Assembly: GCA_039707465.1 (NCBI GenBank)
Contig: CM077644.1
Location: 196,265,962-196,329,961, forward strand
Direction: 5' to 3'
Length of the DNA: 64,000 nucleotides
Origin: Rhabdophis nuchalis
Lineage: Eukaryota > Chordata > Lepidosauria > Squamata > Natricidae
Shown here: positions 23,584-35,190 of the stretch, piece by piece
Numbering within the stretch: position 1 is the stretch's first letter
Layout of the letters: the number at the start of each line of letters is the position of its first letter
The notes under the pieces: generated by a model
Seen by the model: only the letters and a program-made list of their open reading frames with translations
Told to the model about the DNA's origin: nothing
Databases searched by the model: none
Made by a program: the position numbers and the translations under genes

Positions 23584-24251
23584 ACTGCTGGAAAGATACA
23601 CTGTTTTTGAACTGACAATCAGGGATGTTAGCATTTAGTTTGATTATAATTTTTACATAATTTATTATGATTTATGCTATAAATCACAAAATCATTATTA
23701 GGTATTTGTAGCATATTTAGCAAACCATAACTTAGTTATTGCATGCGAAGCTGGCTTACAACTATATCTACAGGCAACATTAACATCAGACTAAAAGAGA
23801 TAGTAGTGTTGTCAGGATAAACGTCTTGAAACTAAATTGCCAATTAGAGAGACTTGGGAAGTTTTCTTTTTCCTCTGAGATTTAAGGTTGCAAATATCAC
23901 CTGCACATAATAGTTTATTCATCTTGTATTGATTTGTGTGAATTTTTCACTTTTTAAAAAAAAGGCAAAATGGTAGTAAAATCACTTTTTCATTTTAAAT
24001 GTTTTTCAGTTCATGTCAGATATTTTAATGTATGGTATGAAAATAATTAAATCATAACATACTGCACTGGAATAATTTTGGCAGCGCATTGATACATTTT
24101 GCATAATTTCTGTTGTTACTTAATCCTTACTAAAATTCAAAATAATGTTAAAGTATATTTTACTACTGCCAGGATGCTCTTGCAAGGAAGTGGAAATAAA
24201 AACTATAGAAGATAGTCAGTGTAAGATAGACTTTTAGGATATTCCTTTATT
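23584..24251. other. No gene seen
   Basis: AT-rich sequence between an L2 and a CR1 fragment. Nothing recognised. Confidence 0.5.
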
Positions 24252-24520
24252 CAATACAATAGCAGAGTTGGAAGGGACCTTGTAGGTCTTCTAGTCCAAC
24301 CCCCTGCGTGGGCAGGAACCTTATACCATTTCAGACAAATGGCTATCTAACATCTTTTTAAAGACTTCCAGGGTTGGGGCATTCACAACTTCTGGAGGCA
24401 AGCTGTTCCAGAGGTTAATTGTTCTTACTGTCAGGAAATTTCTCCTTAGTTCTAAGTTGCTTCTCTCCTTGATTAGTTTCCACCCGTTGCTTCTTGTCCT
24501 GCTTCTTGTCCTATTCCTTG
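24252..24520 (-). mobile_element. CR1 LINE 3' end fragment
   Basis: Nearly identical to the 3' end of the CR1 at 31762: tail unit caatacaata, then gcagagttggaagggacctt. It is truncated after about 270 bp, near the codons for KLIKERSNLE. Confidence 0.85.
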
Positions 24521-24689
24521 AATGCCACTAATATTTCACTGTATCCTGATATTTTAATTAAAAGTAGCTAATTGTTAAGTACTAACATGATGAAAGGAGA
24601 AAGTAAGGCCCCCTAATACCCATTTTCTTTCCCCCCCCTTGCGACTGTTGAATAGTTTATATTTAAAATAAATCATGATGTCAATATTC

Positions 24690-25085
24690 TCATTGAACAC
24701 TACCTCATTCAGCAACCATTTTAAATCCTCATTGTTGCATCCATGGCATCATCTCCATGGTCACATGATGCAGTTCAGGCACTTGGCAGCTGGCTTGCAA
24801 TTATGACAGTAGCAGTGTCCTGTGATTGTGTAATCTGCTTTTGCAACCTTCACTGCCAGTTGATGACAAGTAAAGGCAATGGGAAAGTCAGCAGGAGGTT
24901 GCATATAGCAATCACATGACCATTGGATAATATGCATGGAATTTCCCTAATGATAGTGACTGGGACTGTTGCAACTGCTGTCATAAGTCAGTGCATTCAT
25001 GTGACGTCATGCTTTACAAACACATCCCTTAACACATTGGAGTTGCCGGCCCAATTACCATTGTTAAATGAATACAACCTGTATA
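24690..25085. mobile_element. Degraded MITE of the 8061 family
   Basis: Contains ccatggtcacatgatgcagt, ggcacttggcagc-like sequence, tgcaaccttcactgcc and cacatgaccattgg, in the order seen in the family. Confidence 0.45.
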
Positions 25086-26351
25086 AAGAATTAATAGTCT
25101 CTTTTGGGATTCAAATAGGGTATTAAGCTAATTTTTAATTAGGCTTTATTGAGTTAAGCATGATTGGCCTCATATAATAAGACATAAACTTTGTTTAACT
25201 GCATGAGTACCATTTGCACAGAATATTGGAATGCATGTAGAATAAAAAAAATAAATGGCTTGCTTAGCAAAGACATCAAAGAAGCTACATTATTATTAAC
25301 ATGAGTTAACAATAGCACCAGTGTCAAGATTAAATGTGATAAGAGCTAATACGGTAGCAGCATTAAAGGGGCAGGATTTCTATTTAGCATATGTCTTGGT
25401 GGAGGGAGTCTAAATATTGTCAAGCTCTTTCCCACTGTGTGTCGTCCCCCCCCCCCCCGCCATCAACCTAAATTCAAATGAGCTGTTTCTCAGAGATTTG
25501 AATTATAGGAAGAATATATTATGAGATTCTATCTTGAATCTCCTAAATAACATGTTAATCCTCCATAATAAAATTCCTTTCAATTGGTGGAAATGTGGAT
25601 GGAAGCATCTTGTCTTGAATGTTGATACTTTCCTTTCTCTTTTTCTGTGTTCCGCATAGAAAAAGCCTTCATAGTCTTTCAGTTCTCTGCTACTTATTTT
25701 CATTTGTTGAGTTATTTGTTTTGCAGAATCTGCAGAAAATTTCATTTATCTTTTGTTCACAGTTCTTAGTTCGTCTTATTCCTTACACATGTATTTTATC
25801 TAACAACATTCCCAAATAGTGCCTAAATATGTTACCTTCTAAGTGCACTAATATTCTTTCTCTGAATTAGAAATGATATAGTTGTCTGAATGCTGCAGAT
25901 TCAGCAAAGATCATAGTATATACAAATATATTAGCCTAAACTGAAAAGAGTCCATTCAGTTGCTAAGCAACTTTATGATTTAACAGCATGAAAAGTGCAA
26001 TAATTTCTTGTCAGAGTTGGGAGTTGTAATTATGCAAACAAGCATGAGAAGGAAGAGATTAATACCACAGCTCAATTACAAGATATGAGAATGCTGATAA
26101 AGCTTTGGTTTATAGTCTATATCGTTTCTGTATAGAAGAGAAAGACAAATAGTTTCCAAGAAAAATAGATTAAACATTAACTCCTTTAGTTATAATCCTT
26201 TGCAATAACACCTGTCTGTAACATTTTTGGCAATCTATCATAAATCATCTTGTCAAAGTTTGGCTTGGCTGAAAATTCTGAAACGTGGTTAAGTTAGATT
26301 ACAATATTTTCTACAGACAAAATTGAAATCATACATAATACCTAATTTCCC
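25086..26351. other. No gene seen
   Basis: AT-rich sequence. A poly-C run at about 25447-25458 is the only marked feature. Confidence 0.5.
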
Positions 26352-26361
26352 ACTGCTAGTA

Positions 26362-26410
26362 ACGGTAAAGGTAAAGGTTCCCCTCACACATACATGTTAA
26401 TCGTTCCCTA
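26362..26410 (-). mobile_element. Ultra-short Sauria-type SINE insertion with TSD
   Basis: Only the 3' terminal 50 bp or so of the SINE (plus strand: ggtaaaggtaaaggttcccc and on) is present, flanked by actgctagta at 26352-26361 and 26410-26419. This is a severely 5'-truncated but genuine insertion. Confidence 0.65.
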
Positions 26411-26519
26411 CTGCTAGTACTAATATGTAAAAGGGTTTTATATTCTCAAGAGTTTAACTCACAGCTACTTCTTCTGGTTCTTCCAAAGTAATGTGTAGTT
26501 GGGGCAAAACCTGGTATAA

Positions 26520-26920
26520 GGTACAGGTAAAGGTTCCCCTTGCACATATGTGCTAATTGTTCCCAACTCTAGGGGTGGTGCTCATCTCCATTTCAAAGCC
26601 GAAGAGCCAGCGCTGTCCAAAAATGTCTCTGTGGTTATGTGGCCAGCATGACTAAACACAGTGCACGGAACACTGTTACCTCCCCACCAAAGGTGGCTCC
26701 TATTTTTCTATTCACATTTTTACATTCTTTCGAATTGCTAAATTGGCAGAACCTGGGACAAGTAACGAGAGATCGCTCCATTACACAGCACTAGGGATTC
26801 AAACTGCCAAACTGATGATCTTTCTGATTGACAAACTCAGCATCATAGCCACTGAGCCACCGCATCCCTTGCTTAGCTTACCTTACCTTACCTTACAGTC
26901 CCTTTAGACTTACCTTACCT
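26520..26920 (-). mobile_element. Sauria-type tRNA SINE, full-length, with 12-bp TSD
   Basis: On the minus strand the head gcggtggctcagtggctatg is tRNA-like, followed by a conserved body (taggagccacctttggtggg and cttcggctttgaaatggaga) and a tail ending acctttacctgtacc, resembling the BovB-type tail. The flanks aaacctggtata at 26508-26519 and 26921-26932 are exact target duplications. Extra (CTTAC)n sequence lies between the head and the right duplication. Confidence 0.8.
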
Positions 26921-27179
26921 AAACCTGGTATACATCTATATAATATTGCCTTTAATCAAAGCAACCTATCCCAGCTAAATTCTGATTCTTGCTTCATTTG
27001 GGAGAGGGTTTAAAGTTTTAACAAAGGAAAACTCATGTGCTGTACTGTGTGACCTTTATAATATATATAGATCCCACATAGGCATTAATAAAAATAAACA
27101 GTGGGTGACTACAGAAAATAACATTGAGTTGGTAGAGCTGAGTTAGTAGACACCCTGGAGCATTATATGTCTTCAGATA

Positions 27180-27385
27180 CAGGTAGTCATCAACATTTGT
27201 TTGTTCAGTGACTGAAATTATGATAATGCTGAAGGGCCTTATGACCCCTGGTCAAAGTTCTGACTATTGTAATGCATCTGCACTTACATCACCAATATTC
27301 AGGTGATTGGCAGTGTGTCTACCCTTATGATTGTGGAAGTGTTGCAACTGCCCACCACCACAACAATCCAGAATGCCTCATATTT
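27180..27385. mobile_element. Degraded MITE of the 8061 family
   Basis: Opens caggtagtcatcaacatttg and continues with gtgactgaaattatgataat and cttatgattgtggaagtgtt. The right end is not clear. Confidence 0.4.
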
Positions 27386-28464
27386 GTTACACTCACAAGA
27401 GAAAATAGAGATGGATCAAGTTGCTGTTTATCTTTCTGCCTGCAGAAGAGAATTTATCCCTAGAAGATTGCTGAAGTTTAAAGCATTGACTTTCTGTGGT
27501 TTCAAGTTACACAAAGCCTCCATAAATAGGAAAAGCCTCCACTAGTGACAATTGTGCCAAATAGCTAGAGGTGAGAATCAAGGAGGACATCAATTTGCTA
27601 ACTTCTAAACCTCATTCCATGCCTAAATAAGACTCAAGATATCCTCTATGCAGTTTCTATTAATCTACACATGGCATGGCCATTGTTGCATAGGATCAAA
27701 GTAAGAATCTGACATTTCTGTAATTCTCAAGTTAATAAGCTTGATCTACAGTGACATATAGTGTAGACACAGATATTCTTACTACAGATTTTTGTCGTTC
27801 TTTATCCTACATTAACCCGTCTGTTAATAATTGCCTAACTGCCATCAGTAGGAGTAGGAACAAGTGAACTTGCAGTTTAATAATTGGCTCACAGCCACCC
27901 CAAATCCAGTGTTGAAGTGGTTGGACTGTATTTTCCAGAATTACCTGAAAAGATTTCCAAACAGAATGTGATATTTGCCCTCTAGGAAAGGCAGAACAAA
28001 ATGATTAGCAGCTATGTTTTTTTATAAACAAACTAAAGTAAAAGTGCTACAGTCCAAGTTTTATCTAAAGCAAAGTTCACCAAAAAGTTGTAAAGATGCT
28101 AGATGAGCCTCTGAGCAAAAGGTGCCGTAGATAAATGAGAAGGCAGTATGCTGTTTTCCCTTCCCTCCCTCCCTTCATTTTGCATGTGGGATACCTGTGT
28201 AGTTGAAAGTGTCTTTAATAAATAACTGCTCTGCTAGTTCAAATTGGTTTTTTTCCACTGTTCATGTTCATCCTCTGGAATGAGATTTCTCCTGAAGTTT
28301 GAGTGCTCCCCACCTTACCAGTATTTCAAAAGGCCTTACGAGAGTTTAAACGAGGCCCTTTTCTTCCTTTATGTTCTCTTGTTTGTCATTGTTCTTTTCT
28401 CTTGTACTGTTTTTTGTATTGTTCTAGGTTTTAAAAAGTTTTAACATGAAATCTACCCAGTCTG
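27386..28464. other. No gene seen
   Basis: AT-rich sequence with no recognised element or convincing ORF. Confidence 0.5.
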
Positions 28465-29130
28465 TCAGGCTCATTTGAATTTAATAAATTATTATACACA
28501 CAACAGTGTTGAATCACAGATGCTAAGTTCTTTAGCTGGTGTATTCCTTCATGTGCACTGAGTTTTTCCCAAGAATCTAGGATGTCATAATGTATTTGTG
28601 TGTGAATCCAAGTAGTGTGATCTTCTGTAAATAAGATGAAAATTTTGTCAATGTTCACATTTTCTTAGAGCTCTTCAAGAGGTTTTGGTATGGCACCCAG
28701 TGTGTCAATAACTACCAGAACTACTATGGTGGTTTATGCCATAATCTTTCCTTTTGATTTTCAGATTTTCTATGCCTTCTATTCCAGTATCTCCTGGTAT
28801 TGCCAGATCAATTATCCACACTTTCTTCTTTTTAACCATAATTAAATTTGGTACATTAGGAGCCAAGGCTTTATCAGTTTGTATTTGGAAATTCCACAGT
28901 ATTTTAACCTCTTTTTTAACCAGTATTTTACTACTTTTTTGACTCTATGTTTCCATCCATTTTTCATTAGTGGCACATGACCATTTTTACAGATGTTCTA
29001 GTGAATCATTTTGGAAACTGTGTTATGTTGTTGTTTGTAATCAGCTTGTGCAATCTTCTTGCATAAGCTGAGTATATGATCTACACAAATTATCTGTTCA
29101 CAACAATGTCAAGTCACAGCTGTCAGATCT
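28465..29130 (-). mobile_element. R4-like LINE remnant (endonuclease-end region)
   Basis: The minus strand around 28745-28870 reads KKKKVWIIDLAIPGDTGIEG, matching the end of the restriction-like endonuclease domain of R4/Dong-type LINEs (a VDVAIPGD-type motif). The stretch at 28490-28600 and another at 29095-29200 are diverged direct copies of the same 3' sequence (ttcccaagaatctaggatgt versus ttcccaagaacgtagaatgt), so at least two copies are stacked. Many stops. Confidence 0.5.
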
Positions 29131-29198
29131 TTAACAGGTATTGGTGTACATAGGAACATGGTTCTTCCCAAGAACGTAGAATGTCACAATGTATTGCT

Positions 29199-29324
<126 letters not shown>

Positions 29325-29334
29325 ACGTCATCAT

Positions 29335-29742
29335 CCTTTATTCATTAAACATGAAACTCAGTCAACTGAACATTCAAAAATGCATCACAAATACCATTGA
29401 CTGGTGCTAATGGTTGGTGCGGGTTGCTGCCAGCATCCTAGTACTTTCTTAAAATATATGATGTTCCAAGCAGCGCAGTTTTTTTTGCAGTACTGCTGGT
29501 ATTATTGCAGGAAGCTGCAATTTCTTTATGTGTTTTGTAAAATTCTTGGACATGGTACCAGGTGCCCTGATGACAATGGGTATCACTGTTATATGTTTAA
29601 TCCATAGCCATGTAGTTTCGATGGCCAGGTCATGATATTTCATGATTTTTCCTAGTTCTTTTTCTTTGGCTCTGGCATCTCCTGGTACAACGATGATAAT
29701 GATGATGATGATTGAACCTCCATGGAAATACAACTGCAACAT
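29335..29742 (-). mobile_element. R4-like LINE C-terminal fragment
   Basis: The minus-strand frame reads VVPGDARAKEKELGKIMKYH, then LAIETTWLWIKHITVIPIVI and a Gly-rich close. This is the C-terminus of restriction-like endonuclease LINEs (R4/Dong type). An (ATG)n microsatellite interrupts it at about 29688-29713. The stop near 29449 is followed by a short 3' UTR and the trinucleotide array. Confidence 0.6.
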
Positions 29743-30312
29743 ATCTTAAGCTAGATTCATGTTGTGTTCCACCAAGTTTTGTTTTATGATTTCTTTTTTA
29801 ATAAATATACAAAAATATACTGCTTACATTTCTCTATAAATTATTTGTTGTTTTTATATATTTTCCCACTAGAACAATATTTTCAACCTTAGCACTGCAT
29901 CACAAATTCATGAGTGAAATGCAAACATGTTTTGATCATCTATCAGTCCAGGAATTGTGAATCAGTTCTCCTAAAAAAAAAATTCAAACCCGTTTATTCT
30001 TATTTTCCCCTTTGAGATGTTAGAAAATAGGAAAATGTAGTTTAGATATCTATTCTGCATTGTAAAAGATGATATACCTAACTGCATTCATGTTTGGCTA
30101 AAGTTCAGCAGTAATACAATTTTATGTACATTTTTGGGATGTGTAACCTAATAACCATTTCCCCCTTCACAATAAATAATGTATTATTAAAGTGTGTTGT
30201 CCCGGAATATGTTTGTGTGTGCTTTCTTCCTTCAACTAGTAACTCATGATCGTATAGCCAACTGCTTTGTTTTTATTTTGAGATCAGAAGAAGTCTGTAC
30301 TAAATACCTTTA
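29743..30312. other. No gene seen
   Basis: AT-rich, no recognised element. Confidence 0.5.
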
Positions 30313-30500
30313 TAGAATCATAGGCTGAAAGGGACCTTGGGCCTTCTAGTCCAACCCCCTGCCCAAGGCTGGAATCTTTACTCTATCTTGAGCAAATAGC
30401 TATGCAATCTTTAAAAAAAAAACCCTCCAGTGATCGGGCACCCACAATTCTAGGAGGTAAAATATTCAATATGTTAACTGTTCTCAATCACTTATTCTAA
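30313..30500 (-). mobile_element. Old CR1 3' end fragment
   Basis: gggaccttgggccttctagtccaacccc matches the CR1 terminus but with many differences from the copies at 24252 and 31762, so it is an older subfamily. Confidence 0.65.
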
Positions 30501-30779
30501 GAGGAATTTTTTTACTGATAATACTGTAGTAGAGCTCAGAGATACTGTTAGGTTTTTCCATTTGCTGGGGGATGATTAAATAAGCCCCACAAATATTTTG
30601 CCAAAGAGAGTCCATCTCCTTACCAGTATATTTATGCTTATGTCCTGCTTGGTAACAACTTTAAACTAGTATTAAAATACCATACAGTTTTATAGCTCTT
30701 TAAAGAGTAGTTGTATACATGCATTGTATGTATTCAAAATGTTTATATAGCTGCCCATCTTATAAAAAACTTTAGGCAG

Positions 30780-31700
30780 CTCCCAATCAAAAACTCAAAT
30801 AATATATAAGCCATATGGAAAGTATTAAACCAAGTCTAGCTTCCGATGTACATCTCATCTTATTCCAGTGCTTGGGAGGAAAGCCAGGTTTTTAATCCCT
30901 TATGGAATGGTTGGAAGGGGAGAAGCTTGCAAAACTTCAGGGGGAAAGTGTTTGATAGGGCAAGAGCTGCCATGGAAGAAACATACTTCTTACCTCCTAG
31001 AAGCATGCCCACTCTAAATAATCTGGTGGATGAGTAGATGTTCTTATTGAGGGATGGTTCTGCAAATAATCTGACTCTGTACCATAACAGCATTTTAAAG
31101 GTAATGATCAGTGTCTTGAATTGTACCCAGGAAAGGGAAACCTGGAAGTCAGTGCAATTCTTGCAACAAAATCATTAGATGGGTAAACCTTGATGTACTC
31201 ATCACTATGTGCTACTGCATTTACTTTAGTTGAAATTCCTTGGTGGCCTTCAAGGACAGTCTCATGTATAGGAAATTGTAGTAATCCAAATAAGAGATGA
31301 CCAAGGCATGGGAGTCACCATGAGCAAGGCCTTCTGGTCCATGAAAGGTTATAATTGGCACCATAGAGGAGTCTGGGCAAAGACCTCTCTAGCCATAGCT
31401 GCCACCTGCTCCTTGATCAGATACCACGAGTCCTGGAAGAACCCCCCCCCCCCAAGTTGCATACCAGTTCAGACAAGAAAAGTGTCATCCTATTCAAAGA
31501 TAAAATATCATCTGGATCGGCATACTGATGATACTGGACCCTATACTGACAGATGACTCCCCTAGCAGATTCATATGCTATAATTGTTAAAAAGGGTGCA
31601 AAAGCCTTTACAATATGCGCACCCCATATTGCCTGAGCTAGAACCCCAGAACTGGCCATGGAAGAAGGAGAACTACTGTAACACAGTGCCTCTCAATCCC
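30780..31700 (-). mobile_element. Ancient L2 LINE fragment
   Basis: The minus strand reads RVQYHQYADPDDILSLNR, a decayed version of the L2 YHxYADDTQLY catalytic motif. Downstream, the DNA at 31085-31160 (aattgtacccagg) and 31270-31300 corresponds to the FRVRFK and SRLDY regions. Many frameshifts; much more diverged than the L2 at 49239. Confidence 0.6.
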
Positions 31701-31843
31701 CAAAGCTACTCCAGAAGGAAACAATTTCAGTGCTATGCCCCAATACAGGTAATCCCTTACTATACAATACAATACAATACAATAGCAGAGTTGGAAGGGA
31801 CCTTGTAGGTCTTCTAGTCCAACCCCCTGCGTGGGCAGGAGCC

Positions 31844-34712
31844 TTATACCATTTCAGACAAATGGCTGTCTAACATCTTTTTAAAGACTTCCAGGGTTGG
31901 GGCATTTACAACTTCTGGAGGCAAGCTGTTCCAGAGGTTAATTGTTCTAACTGTCAGGAAATTTCTCCTTAGTTCTAAGTTGCTTCTCTCCTTGATTAGT
32001 TTCCACCCATTGCTTCTTGTCCTGCTCCCAGGTGCCTTGGAGAATAGTTTGACTCCCTCTTCTTTGTGGCACCCTCTGAGATATCGGAACACTGCTATCA
32101 TATCTCCCCTGGTCCTTCTCTTCATCAAACTAGACATACCCAGCTCCTGCAACCGTTCTTCATATGTTTTAGTCTCCAGTTCCCTAATCATCTTGGTTGC
32201 TCTTCTCTGCACTCTTTCCAGAGTCTCCACGTCTTTTCTACATCGTGGTGACCAAAACTGTATGCAGTATTCCAAGTGTGGCCTTACCAAGGCACTATAC
32301 AGTGGCATTAACACTTCACGTGATCTAGATTCTATCCCTCTGTTTATGCAGCCTAGAACTATGTTGGCTTTTTTGGCAGCTGCTGCACACTGCTGGCTCA
32401 TATTTAAATGGTTGTCCACTAAGATTCCTAGATCCCTCTCACAGTTACTACTATTGAGCAAGGTACCACCTATACTGTACTTGTGCATTTTGTTTTTCTT
32501 GCCTAAATGTAGAACCTTACTTTTTTCACAATTGAATTTCATTTTATTAGATATTGCCCAATGTTCAAGTTTGTCTAGATCCTTCTGTATCTTAAGCCTA
32601 TCTTCTGGAGTGTTGGCTATTCCTGCCAGCTTGGTGTCGTCTGCAAATTTGATGAGTTCCTTATTTATCCCCTCATCCAAATCGTTGATGAAGATGTTAA
32701 AGAGTACTGGGCCTAAAACAGAGCCTTGGGGGACTCCACTGCATACTTCCTTCCATGTAGATGCAGTTCCATTGAGGACTACACGTTGAGTGCGGTTGGT
32801 CAGCCAGTTGCGAATCCATTTGGTGGTGGTGCTGTCTAACCCACAATTTTCTACTTTATCTAATAGTAGGTTATGGTCTACTTTATCAAATGCCTTACTG
32901 AAGTCCAAGTAAATTATATCGATAGCATTCCTCTGGTCCACTGATTTTGTCACTTTGTCAAAGAATGCAATTAGATTAGTCTGGCATGATCTGTTTTTGA
33001 CAAACCCATGTTGGCTTTTGGCTATTACTTTGTTTGCTTCTAGGTGTTCACTTATTTGTTGTTTAATTATCTTTTCCAGAATCTTTCCTGGTATTGAGGT
33101 TAGGCTGATGGGTCTATAGTTTCCTGGATCTGTTTTTTTTCCTTTTTTGAAGATGGGAACCACATCAGCTCTTTTCCAGTCTTCTGGCAGTTCCCCGGTG
33201 CTCCAGGATCTCTGAAAGATATAGTTCAGTGGTTCTGAGATCTCGTCTGCCAGTTCCTTCAGAACCCTGGGGTGTAATCCATCCGGTCCTGGTGATTTGA
33301 ACTCGTCCAGGGCAGACAGATGCTCATTTACCATTTTCTTCCCTATTTCAACTTGTGTTCCTAATCTGATTTTTGTGGTGCTGTTTTTGATTGGTTGGAC
33401 TGTTTTATCCTTTTGTGTAAAGACAGATGCAAAAAAAGAGTTAAATAGTTCTGCTTTCTCCCTGTTGCTTATCATCTTCTTGCCATTTTCTCCCAGCAGT
33501 GGACCAATTGTTTCCTTAACTTTTTTCTTGTTTTTAACATGTTGGAAGAAGCTTTTTTTGTTATTTTTTACTTTTTTGGCAAGTCTTTCTTCATTGCGAG
33601 CCTTAGCTTTCCTCACTTCATCTTTACAGGCTCGGGCTATTTGCTGATATTTTGCCTTAGTTATGTCCCCCTTTTTCCACTTTTTATATTTATCCTTTTT
33701 GTCTTTCAATTTGTCAGAGAGTTCTTTATGCAGCCATGCTGGTTTCTTTTGGGAACTGTTATTTTTCTTCTTCATTGGTATTGCACTGGACTGGGCTTTT
33801 ATAATCTCATTTTTCAAAATTTCCCAAGCTTCTTGAGTTGTTTTCCCCTTGAGGATTCTCATCCATGGAATCCTTCCCAAGCTCTCTCTGAGTTTATTGA
33901 AATTAGCTCTCTTAAAGTCTAAGACTCTAGTTTGACTTTGTTCAACTACTTTTGTTTGCATAATGTTGAATTCCAGTATTTCATGATCGCTTGCCCCCAA
34001 AGTTCCTGTAGCTTCTACACCTTCTATCATTTCCTCTCTGTTAGTGAGAATTAAGTCCAATATTGCTGATCCCCTTGTTCCCTTCTCTACCTTTTGGGAA
34101 ACAAAGTTGTCTGCTAGGTTTGTTAGGAACCTGTTGGATCTTCCACTTGGTGCAGAGTTTGTTTCCCAATTGATGTCAGGGTAGTTAAAATCTCCCATTA
34201 CTATTGTAGTGTGCTTCCTACATACCTTAGTTAGCTGGTTAGCAAAAAGTACACCCACTTCCTCTGCTTGGTTGGGTGGCCTGTAGTATAGACCTATGAC
34301 AATATCATTCCCCCCCCCAACCTTTAATATTGACCCAAATACATTCAAGATAGTTCTCATCATTGTTGTGCTCTATTTCTGTAGAGATGTAGTTATTTCT
34401 TATATATAGTGCAACTCCACCTCCTCTTTTATTTGGTCTATTTCTTTTAAATAATTTAAATCCTTCTAGCTGTATGTTCCATTTGTGGGTTTCATCCCAC
34501 CAAGTTTCTGTAATGGCAACAATATCATATCTGCCCTCATTTACTTGAATTTCTAATTCACCCTGTTTATTCCTCATACTCTGTGCATTGGTGTATAGAC
34601 ATTTGAGTCCATTTTGATTGACCCTGTGTTTACTGTCTACGAAACCTGTGTTATGCCTGACTATGGTTCTCTTTGCCCCTATTTCTTTGCCACTTGTTTG
34701 GTTCATGTACAT
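31844..34712 (-). pseudogene. CR1 ORF2: endonuclease and reverse transcriptase, one frameshift
   Basis: This would nick target DNA and reverse-transcribe the CR1 RNA. The N-terminal part (from about 34712) has KCLYTNAQSMRNKQGEL and DIVAITETWWDE, motifs of the APE-type endonuclease. It runs out of frame at a nine-C run (34310-34318), then resumes as IVIGLYYRPPNQ, GDFNYPDINW and LGASDHEI (endonuclease catalytic region). The reverse transcriptase follows: LKELADEISEPLNYIFQRSW, NYRPISLTSIPGK, QHGFVKNRSC, IIYLDFSKAFDKVDH, SGVPQGSVLGPVLFNIFIND and the catalytic FADDTKLAG. The C-terminus ends DSHLSEMV with a normal stop at 31844. Only the homopolymer frameshift breaks it, so the break may be an assembly error or a recent mutation. 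Confidence 0.9.
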
Positions 34713-34870
34713 GGTATGGCACTCACTGTTAATTGTTTGGTTTTGCTTGACAGCAGTGTTGATAATATTACCCGCACAAATATCTATGTTACATGCACTG
34801 ATAACCCTATGAATTTTAGTTTGCTGGGGACAGAAATGTTCTTTATCTATTGATTCTCTGTCCCCACTAT

Positions 34871-35187
34871 TCAGTTTAAATGTTTAGCCAGGAAATCTGT
34901 GAATTTAATGCCAAGTAACTCAGTCCCTTTCTTGGATGGGTGCAAACCATCTCTTTTGTACAGTTTATCATTGGACCAGCTGCAGGCATCATGACTAATA
35001 AGACCAAAGCCTTCCTTTTTACACCACTCCTTTAGCCACACATTAAACTCTGCTATGCGCTGGCCCTTTCCTTTTTGTTCCTTGTATACTGGTATAACCT
35101 CTGAGAAGATAAGCCTACAACCTGTACTACTAAGTTCATACCCCAAACTCTGGAAATCATTCTGCACAGAAGCTACATCTTTTTAAC
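34871..35187 (-). pseudogene. CR1 ORF1, C-terminal esterase-like part
   Basis: The minus strand ends a frame with CRLIFSEVIPVYKEQKGK, FNVWLKEWCKKEGFGLI and LYKRDGLHPSKKGTELLG. The final RDGLH-P/L motif is the catalytic block of the SGNH-type esterase domain found at the C-terminus of CR1 ORF1 proteins. The N-terminus is missing because the element is truncated near 35190, so no start codon is assigned. Confidence 0.75.
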
Positions 35188-35190
35188 TAC

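Larger units (their letters stand above)
31762..35190 (-). mobile_element. CR1 LINE, nearly full-length, 5'-truncated in ORF1
   Basis: The minus strand runs from the C-terminus of ORF1 (34871-35187) through ORF2 (endonuclease plus reverse transcriptase, 31844-34712) to a 3' UTR and a tail of TATTG repeats (31762-31785). The absence of a clear target duplication is usual for CR1. This is the longest LINE in the window and, apart from one frameshift, is well preserved. Confidence 0.9.

Noticed and set aside
26840..26890. tRNA-like sequence (ggtggctcagtggcta on the minus strand)
   Set aside because: It is the head of a SINE, with mutations and a SINE body following; not a functional tRNA gene.
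31521..31545. Another CTGATGA motif tested as a hammerhead core
   Set aside because: No helix II or GAAA follows; it lies in a decayed L2. Similar single hits at 26811 and 29568 also fail.
31980..32789. 269-codon plus-strand frame
   Set aside because: Shadow of the CR1 reverse transcriptase on the other strand.
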